A DNA stretch of 64,000 bases from Branchipolynoe longqiensis (Eukaryota; Annelida; Polychaeta; Phyllodocida; Polynoidae), in assembly GCA_030323885.1 (NCBI GenBank), contig CM059197.1:28415178-28479177 (forward strand), written 5' to 3'. Positions 45,019 through 56,310 of this stretch are shown piece by piece (the first letter of the stretch is position 1; the number at the start of each line of letters is the position of its first letter). The translations under genes were made by a program, and so were the position numbers. A model generated the notes under the pieces. It worked only from the letters and a program-made list of their open reading frames with translations, was not told the origin of the DNA and did not search any database.

Positions 45019-45256
45019 GACCAGACAGGATGGCCAGATGAGTTAGAGCGTCCGTCTCCCATGTTGGTAGATAATGGGATTATGGGTTCTGAACCTGGTC
45101 GAGTGAAACCAATGACTTAAAAATTGATACTTGTTGCTTCCCAGCCTGGCACTCAGCATTATTAGGATAGGGCAAGGAGCAGTGGACTGAAGAAGACCAA
45201 TCGTCTGCGACTATAAATTCCCCTGCTTAAACAACTAATGTACCAACAACAGAAAA
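45019..45256 (+). mobile_element. SINE, class B
   Basis: Class A head (ACCAGACAGGATGGCCAGAT) and first body block, then the alternative end GGAGCAGTGGACTGAAGAAG, ACCAATCGTCTGCGACTATA, AACTAATGTACCAACAACAG. Confidence 0.8.
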
Positions 45257-46114
45257 GACATGAACACAACAGTTTAATTGAAAACTAGAATACCTTATTA
45301 TTTCATTGCTCAAATAAATAGTATCCACAGATATGAACATATGCGATTTTTCTGATTGCATGGCAAGCAGTTTTTGTCTGACCTATTAAACAAAACTATG
45401 GATGAGACCCAAGGTATGCCATGTTGATAGAGGGCAAACGTTCCTAGCGTGGCATTTTACAGATTGATTTAACATTATCTGCATTGCAGATGCCAGGGAT
45501 ATATGTATTATATAATGTATTATGTGGATATAAATAACGGCAGCCCCTTAAATGATTCTCTCTAACCACCTTAACTACCATGTTATTTACTGCGGAGCGG
45601 GTATTCTCTCCTCCCGCGACTCCTATACCCATGAGCCAACTGTCACTCTGCTCACTTTCAAAACTGCTGTTAAGAGATTAAGCCACATGAATGTGACTAA
45701 TAAACCAAAAATACTGTGGTTATATAAATGTTGTAGTGACATTAGCGCCTTCTTTTACCTAATCACTCACATGATTTGGAACTGCATATTTTCTGGATAA
45801 CATTTGTTGTGTTTAGGTCATTTGCTGACGACCATCCATGCATCAAACGTGTATATCACGCAGGTGTTCAGTCGAGGAAGTCTCGGTGTTAGATGGCTGT
45901 GGTCATACAGTTTAGGACTAAATGGCCCAGCCCATATATTTATCTGTCGGCAGTCGGTACCATGCTGCTGTAGCCATCAAACACTCTCAAAGCCCAGTGC
46001 CAAACTGCCATATTGATATACTACTCGGCGTCCAGACACAAGCCAGGCTACCATAGGGAAGGAACTAACTGGCTTCAGCCTCCACGCAATATGCAAGCAG
46101 CGACACTCTTTGTT
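45257..46114. other. No supported gene
   Basis: AT-rich sequence. Adjacent + frames at 45552-45800 (82 codons) and 45804-46016 (70 codons) show no domain or splice support. Confidence 0.35.
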
Positions 46115-46480
46115 CCATGCTCAATGTCAATGCCTAATCTCAATGCCTAATTTCAATGCCCAATGACAATGCCCAATCGAAATGCCTAATTGCAATGCCA
46201 AATGGCAATGCCTAAAGTAAATGCCTAATAGCAGGGTCAATGTCCAAACACAATGCATAATGTCAATGCCTAATGGCAGTGTCCAATGTCAATGCCTAAT
46301 CTCAATGCCCAATGGCAATGCCCAATGGAAATTCCTAATGGCAATGCCAAATGGCAATGCCTAATGTCAATGCCAACTTGCAATTCCCAATGTCAATGCC
46401 CAATGTCAATGCCCAATGGCAATGCCCAATGTCAATGGCTAATCGCAATGGCTAATGCCAACGCCAATGCCAAACATAGG
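46115..46480 (+). repeat. ~13-bp minisatellite (CAATGCCTAATGT)
   Basis: About 28 degenerate copies of CAATGCCCAATGT / CAATGCCTAATGG. The 74-codon frame at 46286 is the repeat. Confidence 0.9.
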
Positions 46481-46551
46481 CTATCCAAAACAAAGTCTGA
46501 TTTAAACTAATCAGCATCGAGCCCCTTATAATGCCCGTTATGCATCCTTTA

Positions 46552-47032
46552 TGCCTTGGTCACAAATACGTTATGGCGTGCTTATGGTGTGCTTGCGGCG
46601 ACCCTAAGTCGTGACTTTGTCAGTCCATACAGTGAACCTACGGTGGGTTATGGCCACCATGCGGTTTTTTGCTTGTCACAAGGGTTGCATTTTTTTAAAG
46701 TTGGAGTTATCTTAACTTCGAAAAATTGCAACGCTGAATGCCGCAATCCTAGGAATCCAGACTCAACAACACTTTACGATCACCTTTGTTCACATCAATA
46801 AAAAGGTTGTAAAATGAATATCAATATGGTAAAACATTCATGTTTGTGTGACCAATAATGAGAACGTTATGACTTTTTTGTTATAGTAAATATGTGTATT
46901 ATTTCAACACAAACCGTACGATTTGTGAAGAGTTAAACTGCAGACCGCAACCCTGTAACATTAGCATAAACCGCAAGACACACGGCATACTGCAGCACCG
47001 TACGGCGCACACAGCATTTGTGACCTAAGCAT
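46552..47032. mobile_element. Inverted-end element E6 (probable E-family relative)
   Basis: Left CTTGGTCACAAATACG; right, complemented, CTTAGGTCACAAATGCTG. Interior rich in TTATGG / TTGCGG / CCGCAA-like words in both orientations. The ends resemble but do not equal GGCCCTGTCACACTACG. Confidence 0.5.
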
Positions 47033-48129
47033 TATCAAAGTCCCCGGGTTGATACACTACATAGTCCCGGCCCAATCAGGTTTTCTTGTGGGACTGTCAT
47101 CTTTTCTTCTTGTTGTCCCTTTTTTTTTCTTTGGGGTGGGGGGGGGGAGGTGGTCTCGGTGGGGTAAATATAAATTGTAATGTAGTTCTCATTCTCTAAC
47201 TCCCTAAGTAGATGTAGAAATGAGGAATGTCTTGGCAGCAACTGCCGCTCATGAACCTGTGAACTGTTTTGAATTTGAATACTTGTTTATGTTGGTTGCA
47301 ACATGGGTAATTGAACATGGTGGAGTCAGATACTTATTCAAACGGCCGCTGGCGCCACCTATACTCAAACTTTAACATTAAATACATATATCAACCATGC
47401 CTAGCGGGTCTTTTGTAACTATGCTGAGTATCCATGCAGAGCTGGCGGACACACGTATGTAAATTAGATATGATGTGTAGACTAAATTTGCTACAAAGTT
47501 ATGAAAATGTACGTAGTTGTGATGTTTCGCGCCGCCTATGCTACTATATAAAGCGAGCACAAACTTGATATCGGTCACTATTACTTGGGCGCAGACGGTG
47601 ACGGACAATTTACTCGGCCATCCCGCTCACCCCACAATAAGAGACTAGAACTATAGGGTTAGAGCATCTCGGGGTCTTCTCGCATTATACGCATGTACAA
47701 TTACCATTCTAGTGCATTAAAAAGTCCAAATATATACCATTCATCCGAGTTTCCATTGTTCAATTGTGTGAATAACTGTTGAAACTACCCCTCAACAACA
47801 TTGCTATTAAAAACCTATGTCTCAAATGTAATGGCTCATGACCAACTTTATGTGGTACCGTAAAACTAAGTATGTATTATACATTATATGAGCTTATATA
47901 TATTAGACAGCGATGTGTTCAGCTAGTTTTCGTTGATTTTGTTTTCAACCATTTCTTGTTAAATTGTAAAAGCCAGTGTGAATAGAGACGAACAGCAATG
48001 GTTGAAAGAGCGGTGCCGCTTCGCTGCAAAAAAAAAGCCCACGACAAACCCAAAGCTTTGTTCGGAGGAAAAAATATATTTCCATAACATAAAATGTGTG
48101 GTATTCAGCCCCGACCTACCGATGCCTAC
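47033..48129. other. No supported gene
   Basis: AT-rich sequence with a short G-run (about 47137-47148). No domain-bearing frame. Confidence 0.35.
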
Positions 48130-48510
48130 TCAGCATCCCCGGCCCCACAAGCCCCTCCTCCCCTCCCCCTCCCCCCCCCCCAGTTCCCTACCCCCATCTA
48201 TGTTCCCCTTCCCTGTCCACGTACCAGTTCCGCTCCCCTCCTCGTGCCACTTCCCCTCCCCGTCCCCGTCCCCCTCCCCCTCCCCTCGCCTCCCTCTCCC
48301 CTTCCTCCTCCCGCTCCCCCTTCTTCCTCCCCCTTCTCCGTCCCCTTCCGCATTCCCCTTCCCCTTCCCCCTCCCCTCCCTCTCCCCCTCCCCCACCCCT
48401 CCCCTCCCCCCTGCGCCTCCGCCTCCCCTCCCCCTTCCCCCTCCCCATCTCCCTCCCCCGTCCCCCTTCCCTCCCTCCCTCCCCTCCTCGCCCTCCACCT
48501 CCCGGTGCAC
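48130..48510. repeat. Polypyrimidine tract
   Basis: Nearly pure C/T on +, C-rich units such as CCCCTCCCCCTCC. Six overlapping proline- or Arg/Gly-rich frames on both strands are artefacts. Confidence 0.9.
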
Positions 48511-48884
48511 TGATCGCGAACCACATTACAGCTTCTGGCGTGTGTGACCCGTGAAATGAACATCCCCCACAGGAGGTCATGTGGGGAGGTGCTGGAAGAA
48601 AAATATAAAAGGCGGGGTGGGGTTAGGTGTGGTGATGGCAGGGGCGTGAATTAAAAGAAACTAGGTCACCCCATATTATATTCGCCGCCTGATGGGCGAT
48701 GTTGGAACTATGCCCCATTGCTTTGCGCTATTTATATTTTTCTATCAGCAAATAACATGAGGAATGGAATTAGCGGCGGATGCTATTTTGTTTGGCCAGA
48801 TCGATTTCCTCACTGGTATGTTGTGCCATGTTAGTTCACCTGACTATTCACAGGGATTGAACGATTTAAATGGATTTTTCCTGT
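48511..48884. other. No recognised feature
   Basis: Spacer. Confidence 0.3.
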
Positions 48885-49345
48885 AGCTATAAGTGTTTAC
48901 TAATACGTTGTTCAAACGCAGCTACACTATAAATGTATACTAATACGTTGTTTTATGCTGCGGCACTATCAGTGTATACTAATATGTGGTGCAGATGCCG
49001 CAACACTATCAACGTATACTATTAATAAATGCTTAAAACGCTGCAGCACTATCAGCGTATACTATTAATACATGCTTCAAACGGCGCAGCACTATCAGTG
49101 TATACGACTGTATTGGTCTGCACTGATCACTCAGGCAAGTAACAGCATAGTCAGGTAGGCGTGGGTAGTGTGGTGATATTAGGGAGCCTAGGTGGTGTAA
49201 TGGTTAGCATACTGGCCTGGAATGCAAAGAGACGTGGGTTCGAGTCCTGCTCTAGGCACAACATTTCCCATTTTCATCACCCCTACAACACAAGTAATAC
49301 ATGCGTCAAACACCGCAGCACTATCAGCATATACCAATATGTATG
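48885..49345 (+). repeat. ~45-bp minisatellite split by a SINE
   Basis: Unit contains GCAGCACTATCAGTGTATAC, TAATACATGCTTCAAACG. Five copies at 48885-49105 and one more at 49294-49340, on either side of a family 2 SINE. Confidence 0.8.
49118..49293 (+). mobile_element. SINE family 2, forward
   Basis: tRNA-like GCCTAGGTGGTGTAATGGTT (A box) and GTGGGTTCGAGTCCTGCTCT (B box), with 5' flank AGGTAGGCGTGGGTAGTGTG and 3' flank CCCATTTTCATCACCCC conserved in other copies. The acceptor ends GCCTAG/CTAGGC pair, but the anticodon stem is poor, so this is a SINE, not a tRNA gene. Confidence 0.75.
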
Positions 49346-49448
49346 AAAGCCGACTTCCGGGAATTTTCCGCGATTCCCTGACAATGCTAAGCCTATGGGA
49401 GAATATTCTCATTTCTGCTTTTTTCCCAGAGACCACTTTCATCCCTGA
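49344..49448. mobile_element. CAGGGATGAAAG repeat, partial copy 3
   Basis: ACTTCCGGGAATTTTCCGCG and ACCACTTTCATCCCTG match the right third of the copy at 34169-34531. Confidence 0.6.
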
Positions 49449-49528
49449 ATAAGAAAAGTGGTCCGAAGAATATACTGAGTGTTATAGGGCAGTGATAGAT
49501 CCTAGAGAGAGAACAGAAAAAAAAAAAG

Positions 49529-49695
49529 TAAAGTATGACCCCGTTATAACGCAATCATTCAGGTCCATATAATTATTTTGGCGAAAGAAATCGGGGTTGC
49601 GTTAAATCTGGGCTCATTTTGACTGAATCAAGTTTAAATGATAGAATCCTGGATCCAATGAAGTCGGAGGGCCTTATAACGGGGCTTCACTGTAT
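49529..49695. mobile_element. pogo/Tigger-like MITE
   Basis: Left AGTATGACCCCGTTATAACG; right, complemented, ACAGTGAAGCCCCGTTATAA. 167 bp with TA at the borders. The interior has no coding capacity. Confidence 0.65.
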
Positions 49696-50437
49696 AATAA
49701 TCAGATGCAACCATGTAAGGAGTACCACTAGAAGTAATACCATGTTTGCACATTTAAAGGTTCTCCTGATTAATAAAATAATACTTGACTTAAATTTAAG
49801 CCTAATCCGGTCCACTTGGTGATGTTCAAATAGCTTAGATAAATTGGAAATGTGATTGGCACATCAGCAGACAATTTCCTTCGTATCTTTGGGAAGAAGC
49901 ATATACTAGAATTATTCATTTGAATATAGTATCTTTTCATCATCGAAGCACAAGTATTCCAAGTAAATATATTCGTACAAGTAGTGTTTGGTTTGTGCAG
50001 CTAAACAATTCAAACACAATGAAGCATGTACATTCAACCTTTATTAATAACAACACATGTTGACTTTAGGACTTCAGTAATGGACATCATCCAAAGAGGT
50101 TTACAAAACAATTACGTTAAAATACAATGCACATCGTTATTTACAGAAACATTAGTTGACAAATGGGCGCCTTTCAAATAATCACACTGGTTGCAAGAAC
50201 TCCGAACACTACCACATGCCCTCTAGGGAAAGCTTCACCGCCACTCTCACTCCACTCAAACCCGCCGGTAGGGACATAACAAAAAGAACCTGCATTGAAA
50301 CATCAAAGGTCGTTTATTTGGTGGGTTCTGGTTTTAGTCTCGTTCAAGTCCCCGCTGACCACGAGACCCACGAGAGCAGCCCGCCGCGATTGGACAATGC
50401 CCCGGCGGTACGGTCAATCTGCAAACACTCAGTCATG
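49696..50437. other. No supported gene
   Basis: AT-rich to mixed. The 166-codon frame starting 50156 gets most of its length from the following G/T array. Confidence 0.35.
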
Positions 50438-50865
50438 TCTGGAGGGGGTGCTGGGTTTGGTGAGGGTGGCGAGGGGGTGGTGGGTGGTTGGGGAGGTGGT
50501 GCTGGGTGGGTGGTGAGGGGGTGGTGGGGGGTGAGGAGAGGGTGGTGTGTGGGTGGCGAGGGGTGGTGGGTGGATGGGGAAGGGGAGAGGGGGTGGGTGG
50601 GTGGGGAGGGGGTGGTGGGTGGGTGGGGAGGGGGTGGTGGGTTGGTGGTGAGGTAGTGCTGGGTGGGTGGGGATGGGGTGGTGGGTGGGTGGGGAGGGGG
50701 TGGTGGGTGGGTGGGGAGGTGTTGCTGGGTGGGTGGGGACGGGGTGGTGGGTGGGTGGGGAGGTAGTGCTGTGTGTGTGGGGAGGGGGTGGTGTGTGGCT
50801 GTGTGCGGAGTGGGGTGCAGGGAATGAGAGGGGAGGAGAGGGCCGTGTGTGAGGAGGGGTTGCAG
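50438..50865 (+). repeat. ~22-bp G-rich minisatellite
   Basis: Units such as GTGGGTGGGTGGGGAGGGGG + TG. Clustered G runs could form G-quadruplexes on the + strand. Confidence 0.9.
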
Positions 50866-51039
50866 ACAGACAGACAGAAGGAATAAGATGCCCCGCGTCT
50901 CCCTTGAGACGCCATCTTCAGCCTTGTCCCTTCACCCTCCAGGCAGGGACCGTTCGCGCATCAGTTCACTTGTGGTTTGTGTCAGATAGTTTTTGAACCG
51001 GACTCAGCTGCTCGCGAGTCAGGGGTCTTACAAACAAAC

Positions 51040-51513
51040 GACTGTAGTGGTGCAGACAACAGGAACTAATAGTCTCCGTCTGTATAAACACGGACATTGT
51101 TCCCTGGTAGTTCTTCTGCAGTCTGCTAGCCTATTCACACTGTCGGTATCTTATAATAATATGATTAAGCTATGCTTAGGACCGACCCCCCCCCCCCCCC
51201 CCCCCCCCATATAGCTACAGCAAAGTATTTTATGATTGCTCGTGATTTTTTGTTACTACACTCGCGGTGTTCGATTTGAAATTTGGGTGATCCGAGTCGC
51301 GGTCGTGATAATCGAATACAGCCGTCATTTCCGAGGAATAAACTACTGATATTTCATTTCTGCATCCATGTTTATGCCAAATTGTTCTTTATTTCTTTTA
51401 ATTTTGAATAAAATCTAAGTTTTGAACTGCGCGTATTGGCAAATTCTATGTCAGCGGGCATTTGTTTTCATACACAAGTATATTATTAACCAATTGGTGA
51501 CCCCGAATAACGT
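51040..51513 (+). mobile_element. Possible LTR and primer-binding-site remnant
   Basis: TATA-like GTCTGTATAAACACGG (51076-51091), then AATAAA-containing GAGGAATAAACTACT (51335), then ATTATTAACCA (~51485) followed by TTGGTGACCCCGAATAACG. TGG plus GTGACCCCGA resembles a tRNA-complementary primer-binding site just inside an LTR. A 28-bp C run at 51186-51209 interrupts it. No second LTR or coding region follows. Weak evidence. Confidence 0.3.
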
Positions 51514-52382
51514 AAATACGTGACAACCTCGCCACAGTATATCGATCAGCGATTTCCGTTTCCGTTTGCTGGATTTTGATTATTCTGTTATTCAACAGGA
51601 GTTTACAAATGGTGGCGCCCATAGAGGGCTATTTCCGTTTCCGTTTGCTGGATTTTGGTGATTTCATGTTCCACCTCTATGAGTACAGGTATTGTTTATG
51701 CATATATGTACACATCTTAGTCATTAGCCTCCCCGTGGGTGGGTCGGTATAATACATGCATACTTCCCATTATATACATCCATTTATATAATATATGTTA
51801 TGGCTTTCTTCGTGCTATATATACATATTCGTATGGGCGTATGCATTCTATAATCCATTATTGAAATATAAACGATGTGCTATAATCCATTATTGAAAAA
51901 TAAACGAGGACACTACTAGCACCACTGGTTCTTTGTCTCCATGTCACTGCCATATAATTGTAATACATTTGTTGTCTATGCTCATTAGGGCGTAGTTCAC
52001 AATCCTCCCACTGTAGCGCCACCTGAGAGAAAGGTTCACTAAGAGTAAGGCCCAGGAACAGGCACAGCTGGCCAGGTTTTAAACTATAGTGTGTAAGTAT
52101 ACTATATATTATAGACACGTTCCCTTCTGTGCGTCCTTCTAAATATTCTCTCATCAGTTGCATCCCCGATGTACACACGTGTTAGCCATTGCTTTTATAC
52201 TGCACAATGTTTGAATTAAATGGAATTGTATTTCACAATTCAACATGGGGAAGATTAGTTTGCTCAGCTTACCACTAGGGGGTGAACTTGCTACCTGCCC
52301 ACCCAAATGGACATCTAAAAAACTAACAATATGAAACTAACAAATGTATCTCAGCAATTTACCAGTTTAAGAAGAAACATCA
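51514..52382. other. No supported gene; short duplications
   Basis: GATTTCCGTTTCCGTTTGCT and TATTTCCGTTTCCGTTTGCT occur 70-odd bp apart (about 51552 and 51629). A 30-bp pair, CTATAATCCATTATTGAAA, lies at 51850-51905. The 106-codon - frame at 51858-52178 has no domain. Confidence 0.4.
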
Positions 52383-52440
52383 AGTTTGTTTGTTGTTGTT
52401 TTACGTCCTAGCAACATCTGATGTCATATCAGGACGTAGG
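52383..52440 (-). mobile_element. SINE class A tail fragment, reverse
   Basis: TTGTTGTTTTACGTCCTAGC then AACATCTGATGTCATATCAGGAC is the complement of the tail only. Confidence 0.75.
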
Positions 52441-52523
52441 AACACCAAAGTAAGCCACAAGTTAGATTGGATGACACTATATGATACTATTACTTTACAA
52501 AGATATCATTACTTTACAAAGAA

Positions 52524-52862
52524 GACCAGACGGGATGGCCGAATGAGTTAGAGCGTCCGTCTCCCATGCTGGTAGATTGTGGAGTCGTGAGTTTGAACCT
52601 TGGTCGAGTCAAACCAATTACTTTAAAATTGATACTTGGCGCTTCCTAGCCAGGTGCTCGGCATTATCAGCACAGGGCAAGGACTGGTGTGCTCAGTATC
52701 AGGATAGTGGAATATCAGATCATGGTACTGGTGGCCTGGTTTCCCAGTGGGACAGCACTATCAATTCGCCATGAGTGCACACAGTCACAAGTCGGTAGCA
52801 GTCCTGATATGACCTTAGATGTTGCTAGGACGAAAAAACAACAACAAACAAACAAAGAAACA
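52524..52862 (+). mobile_element. SINE class A, full length
   Basis: ACCAGACGGGATGGCCGAAT head through GACCTTAGATGTTGCTAGGA and an AAC/AAAC-rich tail. One of the least diverged copies, 339 bp. Confidence 0.85.
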
Positions 52863-52929
52863 AACTTTACACAGATAATTAAGGTGGCGAATAGCACTTT
52901 TTTAAACAATCCTATGGCACAACTGACAC

Positions 52930-53060
52930 TGGTCTACATCCGGTGGAGGCGAGGAGGCTGCAGGTGGCAGCACCAGTGCAGTGTTGGGTCTAAAGGAGCA
53001 TAGGAATAATGATAATAATTCCCTTACGTATCGTTATACTCGCATCATTCTGTAAAGTCG
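52930..53060 (+). repeat. Dispersed repeat R9
   Basis: AGGTGGCAGCACCAGTG then AATTCCCTTACGTATCGTTA, TACTCGCATCATT, parallel to 1300-1480 and 38810-38970. Confidence 0.45.
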
Positions 53061-53300
53061 TCGGCTGGCAGCTGTAGTTGTGTAGGCATGCTAATATGAA
53101 ATCAGTACAGGCAAGTAGAAGTAAGGCAGAGTATAGAGTGAAAGGTAGAGAGAGCTTGCACCCTCAGGTTTATTATTATATAGTGGTTTTAGAATTCAAG
53201 ATGGCCTGTCACATCACCAGGTCCTCCAGTCAACAGTAAGCATTCCCATGTCCAACAATCAACAGTATGCATTCTAGTATCCATGCCTTCGTTGTTTTGG
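53061..53300 (+). mobile_element. Dispersed repeat R3, partial
   Basis: GTAGTTGTGTAGGCATGCTA, GAGTGAAAGGTAGAGAGAGC, GGTTTATTATTATATAG parallel the first half of 6617-7024. Confidence 0.5.
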
Positions 53301-53348
53301 CTTATCTGCCCTGTTGTGTCCGGGTGTGCCGTGATCCGTATCTAACAG

Positions 53349-53350
53349 GT

Positions 53351-53381
<31 letters not shown>
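53349..53381 (+). repeat. G homopolymer (~33 bp)
   Basis: An almost uninterrupted G run; its length in an assembly is unreliable. Confidence 0.9.
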
Positions 53382-53382
<1 letters not shown>

Positions 53383-53398
53383 GTTGTGAGCAGAGCTT

Positions 53399-53450
53399 CT
53401 AAGGCCCTATCACACTAACAGCAGTGCCCCTCTCACACTATCTTATATAA
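53399..53450 (+). mobile_element. Solo left end of the E family
   Basis: CTAAGGCCCTATCACACTAA followed by a second CCCCTCTCACACTATC. No partner end was found to the right within 1 kb. Confidence 0.4.
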
Positions 53451-53902
53451 TACATAATGTCTATTTAATCTAGGTAAAGGATCACCAGAACTACACAACA
53501 CCACATGCATCTGGTCACCTTACATAATTTACCTTATATATAGCATTTGTAATCCCATATAGACCAATTCACATTACCCACCAATGTGGGCCTCCGAATT
53601 GACAAGAACCCAAGTTTGCAGCCAGGTGCATACGTGTAAGGCAGTGGTGTGAACCCGGATCGGTCTCTGGTCCTGTGTGTTTGCCAACTCACGCAGGCGC
53701 CTGAGAGGGCATGCGCGTGCGCCGACCCGCCCTCTACCGGCGGCTTTCAGCAGCTGCCCAAGAGGCAAGGACTCAGCCGGTCGACCCAACATGCCGCTCA
53801 TGTGGCACCAGCATAGTTACAAATAGACACATATGTTTTAAAATACTGTAATAGCCACAGCTTACCACAGCACCTAAGTATGCAGTAGATCCTATATGAC
53901 TC
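53451..53902. other. No supported gene
   Basis: Contains GGCATGCGCGTGCGCCGACC near 53708. The 75-codon - frame at 53574 is unsupported. Confidence 0.3.
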
Positions 53903-54205
53903 CAGTGTGGAAGGTAGGAAGTTCAATTCCCGGTCGAGTCCAACAAATGACCTTCAAAATTGATACTAATCGCTTCCTAACCAGGTGCTCGACATTAATT
54001 TATGATAGTGCAAGGACTGGTTGGCTTGGTGTCAGGATAATGTGACTGAGTGGGATATCAGGTAATGGTGCTGGTGGCCTGGTCTCCCAGTGGGGCAGCA
54101 CTATAATGTTGCTGTGTGTGTACTGTCACAAGTCGGTACATGTCCTGATTTGACCTTATCGGTTGCCAGGACGTAAAACTCCAACAACCAACCAACCCTA
54201 TATGA
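53903..54205 (+). mobile_element. SINE class A lacking most of its head
   Basis: Starts near the B box (GGAAGTTCAATTCCCGGTCG) and is complete to GTTGCCAGGACGTAAAACTC plus AAC repeats. Confidence 0.75.
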
Positions 54206-54309
54206 CTGCCTGACAATATCTTCTTTCAATATATACAAATCGTGAATAATCCTATTCGGTTATGATAATTGTGAATAAGTAAAGCTGTATTAGTTATGGT
54301 ACTGCCCCT

Positions 54310-54734
54310 TTAAAGCTACGATTCCATTTACACGGTATGCAGCATGCGGCATGTGGCATGCGAATGTGAATGTGGTATGTGGCATAGATACCCATGCCGA
54401 CCCCCAATAGCCGATGCCTACTTTGTGTGCTGGGGTGTTGTTAAATTAAAAAAGAGAAGGAAAAAAGATACCCTATTTCCTTCAAATATGTGAAGAAAAT
54501 CAAAGTTATTTTAGTCTAGTATGGCAAATGCAGCCATTTTCGCAGTCGCATTCACACTGATCGGTCCATGGATCAATCTATTTGCCGCATTCGCATTCGC
54601 ATTTGCATCCGTGTTTGTATTCGCATTCGGACACATGGAAGCACCACTATTCATTGACATGCGTTTTGATGTTTTGCCACATTCGCATTCGCATTTGGAT
54701 AACGCATAGTGCATATATGGAATCTTAGCTTAAG
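54310..54734. mobile_element. Word-filled inverted-end element E8 (CATTCGCATT type)
   Basis: Left TTAAAGCTACGATTCCATTT; right, complemented, TTAAGCTAAGATTCCATATA. Filler words GCATGCGGCATGTGGCATG (left) and GCATTCGCATTCGCATTTGC (right). About 54395-54480 holds a mollusc-type SINE end (CTTTGTGTGCTGGGGTGTTG). Architecture as in E1-E5, but its termini differ, so family membership is tentative. Confidence 0.5.
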
Positions 54735-54839
54735 TCGTCTTATTCAACTAGACTTTCCTACTGAAACTCTACACTGCTGACTTGTTGCTCTGAGGCTGTA
54801 TCCTTGTATGGTTGTTAGCTTGGTCGCAATGCGAAGCAT

Positions 54840-55450
54840 TGCTTTTGATGCGAGGAGAGGAAGAGACCCTCCCCCGCCCCGCGCCGTCGCGCTGCTTTCT
54901 CACCTCGGCAGACGGCGCGGCGCGCCCCCACCTCCCCCGGCCCCCCCTGTCGCACAGCACTCGCGCCTCACCCGACGCCCGCTGCTCGCCACCTCTCGCC
55001 CTCCCCCGGGCCGGCAGCATTCACACCTCACCCGCTGTCGCCCCTCCCCCTTCCCTTATAAGGTCGCCCGCCGGCCTCCCTCAGGCACTCGCCCTCCTGC
55101 CGTCTCCCAGCTCTCTGCCTTTTCCTCCACCCACCCACCCTACACTCCTTACACACTCTTCTCCTCCAGCGGTGGAGGGCTCCTCGGCACCCCCTCACTC
55201 CACTGACACTTATGAACTCAACCTTACTTTATTACCCTGCTCCTCATGAGCCTTTCTACTTTCTTCCATATTGCTTATTTACTTACACTGTTGAGCCTTT
55301 GTACTTTCTTCCATTATTGCTTATTTAATTACACTGTTGCTCCTTATGAGCCTGCTTCCTCTGTATGCTCTGAGGCGTAAATAAACGCCTTATTTCCACC
55401 CCCGCCTTGCCTTCTTCCTTTTCGCGCATCAAGGCAACGGCTGGTGTTTC
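54840..55450 (+). other. CpG- and C-rich block with promoter/polyA-like signals
   Basis: 54870-55080 is CpG-dense (GACGGCGCGGCGCGCCCCC). CCCTTATAAGGTCGCCCG at about 55053 is TATA-like and TAAATAAACGCC at 55379 includes AATAAA. A ~53-bp unit, GAGCCTTTCTACTTTCTTCC / GAGCCTTTGTACTTTCTTCC, is tandem at 55250-55350. The order TATA-AATAAA over ~320 bp would suit a solo LTR, or an unrelated promoter. Proline-rich frames of 132-145 codons here are not supported. Confidence 0.3.
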
Positions 55451-55689
55451 AGACATACATTAGTGCTAGTGCTGTTGTTGTGTGTTGTTACAAAGCCTTG
55501 GTCGATGGGGACTGGCCGGTGGATGGAGGGAGGTTGGCAGGTGGGGTTGTCATGGGAACATGATGACGATACTGGGATCGGGCCTCGTTTTGGTTGCCCC
55601 GTGTTCTGCTGCTGGGTGCTGGGGTTAGGAGGAGAGGCCGTGAACAGGAAGAAGGGGGACGGGAAGGGGGAGGGGGTGTTGGTTGAGGG
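55451..55689. other. Spacer
   Basis: Nothing recognised. Confidence 0.3.
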
Positions 55690-56310
55690 TTGCCCGGGGT
55701 TGTGATGCCTCTTGGAGGAGGATGAGAGGAGGGGGAACAGGAGCGGAAGGGGGAAGGGGAGGGGGAGTGGGTATTGGAGGAGGAGGAGAGGAGGGGGAGC
55801 AGGAGGAGAATGGCGAGGGCATGGGGCTATTAATGCTTGGCTGGAGTTCTGATGCCAGTTGAGGGAGGAGGAGAGGAAGGGGAGTAGGATGGGAAGGGGG
55901 AGGAGGTTGTGTTCCCTGGTGGAGGAGGAGGAGGATATGAGTGAAGGAGGGGCAGAGGGGGAGGTGGTGTTGATGCTTGGACCGTTTGGTTTCAGGCCCT
56001 AGACTTTCCAGAGTACGTGGTTGATGGGGTTTGGGATTGTGGTGGCGCCTATTGGGGGTTTGGTATTGGGGTGTTGGGGGAGGTGGTGTGTGGTGTGAGG
56101 GAGTTGGGGGTGTGTGAGGGAGTTGGTGGGGATGTGAGGGAAGTGGTGTGGGTGTGGGCCAGGTGGGGTCTGTGAGGGAGGTGAGGGTGGATGTGATGGA
56201 GGTCGGGGGTGGGTTTGAGGGAGGAGGGGGATGTCAGCGTGTGAGAGAGGTGGGAGGGGGGAGGGGGGAGGGGGGAGGGTGGGAGGGGGGGAGGGGTGGG
56301 CATATGGAGC
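55690..56310 (+). repeat. Polypurine then GT-rich tract
   Basis: 55690-55965 is AG-rich (GGAGGAGGAGGAGAGGAGGG-like). 56040-56310 is G/T-rich (GTGTGAGGGAGTTGGGGGTG, GGGAGGGGGGAGGGG). The opposite base skew to the 9.6-14.8 kb tracts. Confidence 0.85.

Noticed and set aside
49185..49260. A tRNA gene
   Set aside because: A and B boxes are present, but the anticodon stem is poor and the same segment recurs with conserved non-tRNA flanks, so it is a SINE.
50156..50656. A 166-codon gene
   Set aside because: Most of it is the G/T minisatellite; the unique first part shows no domain.
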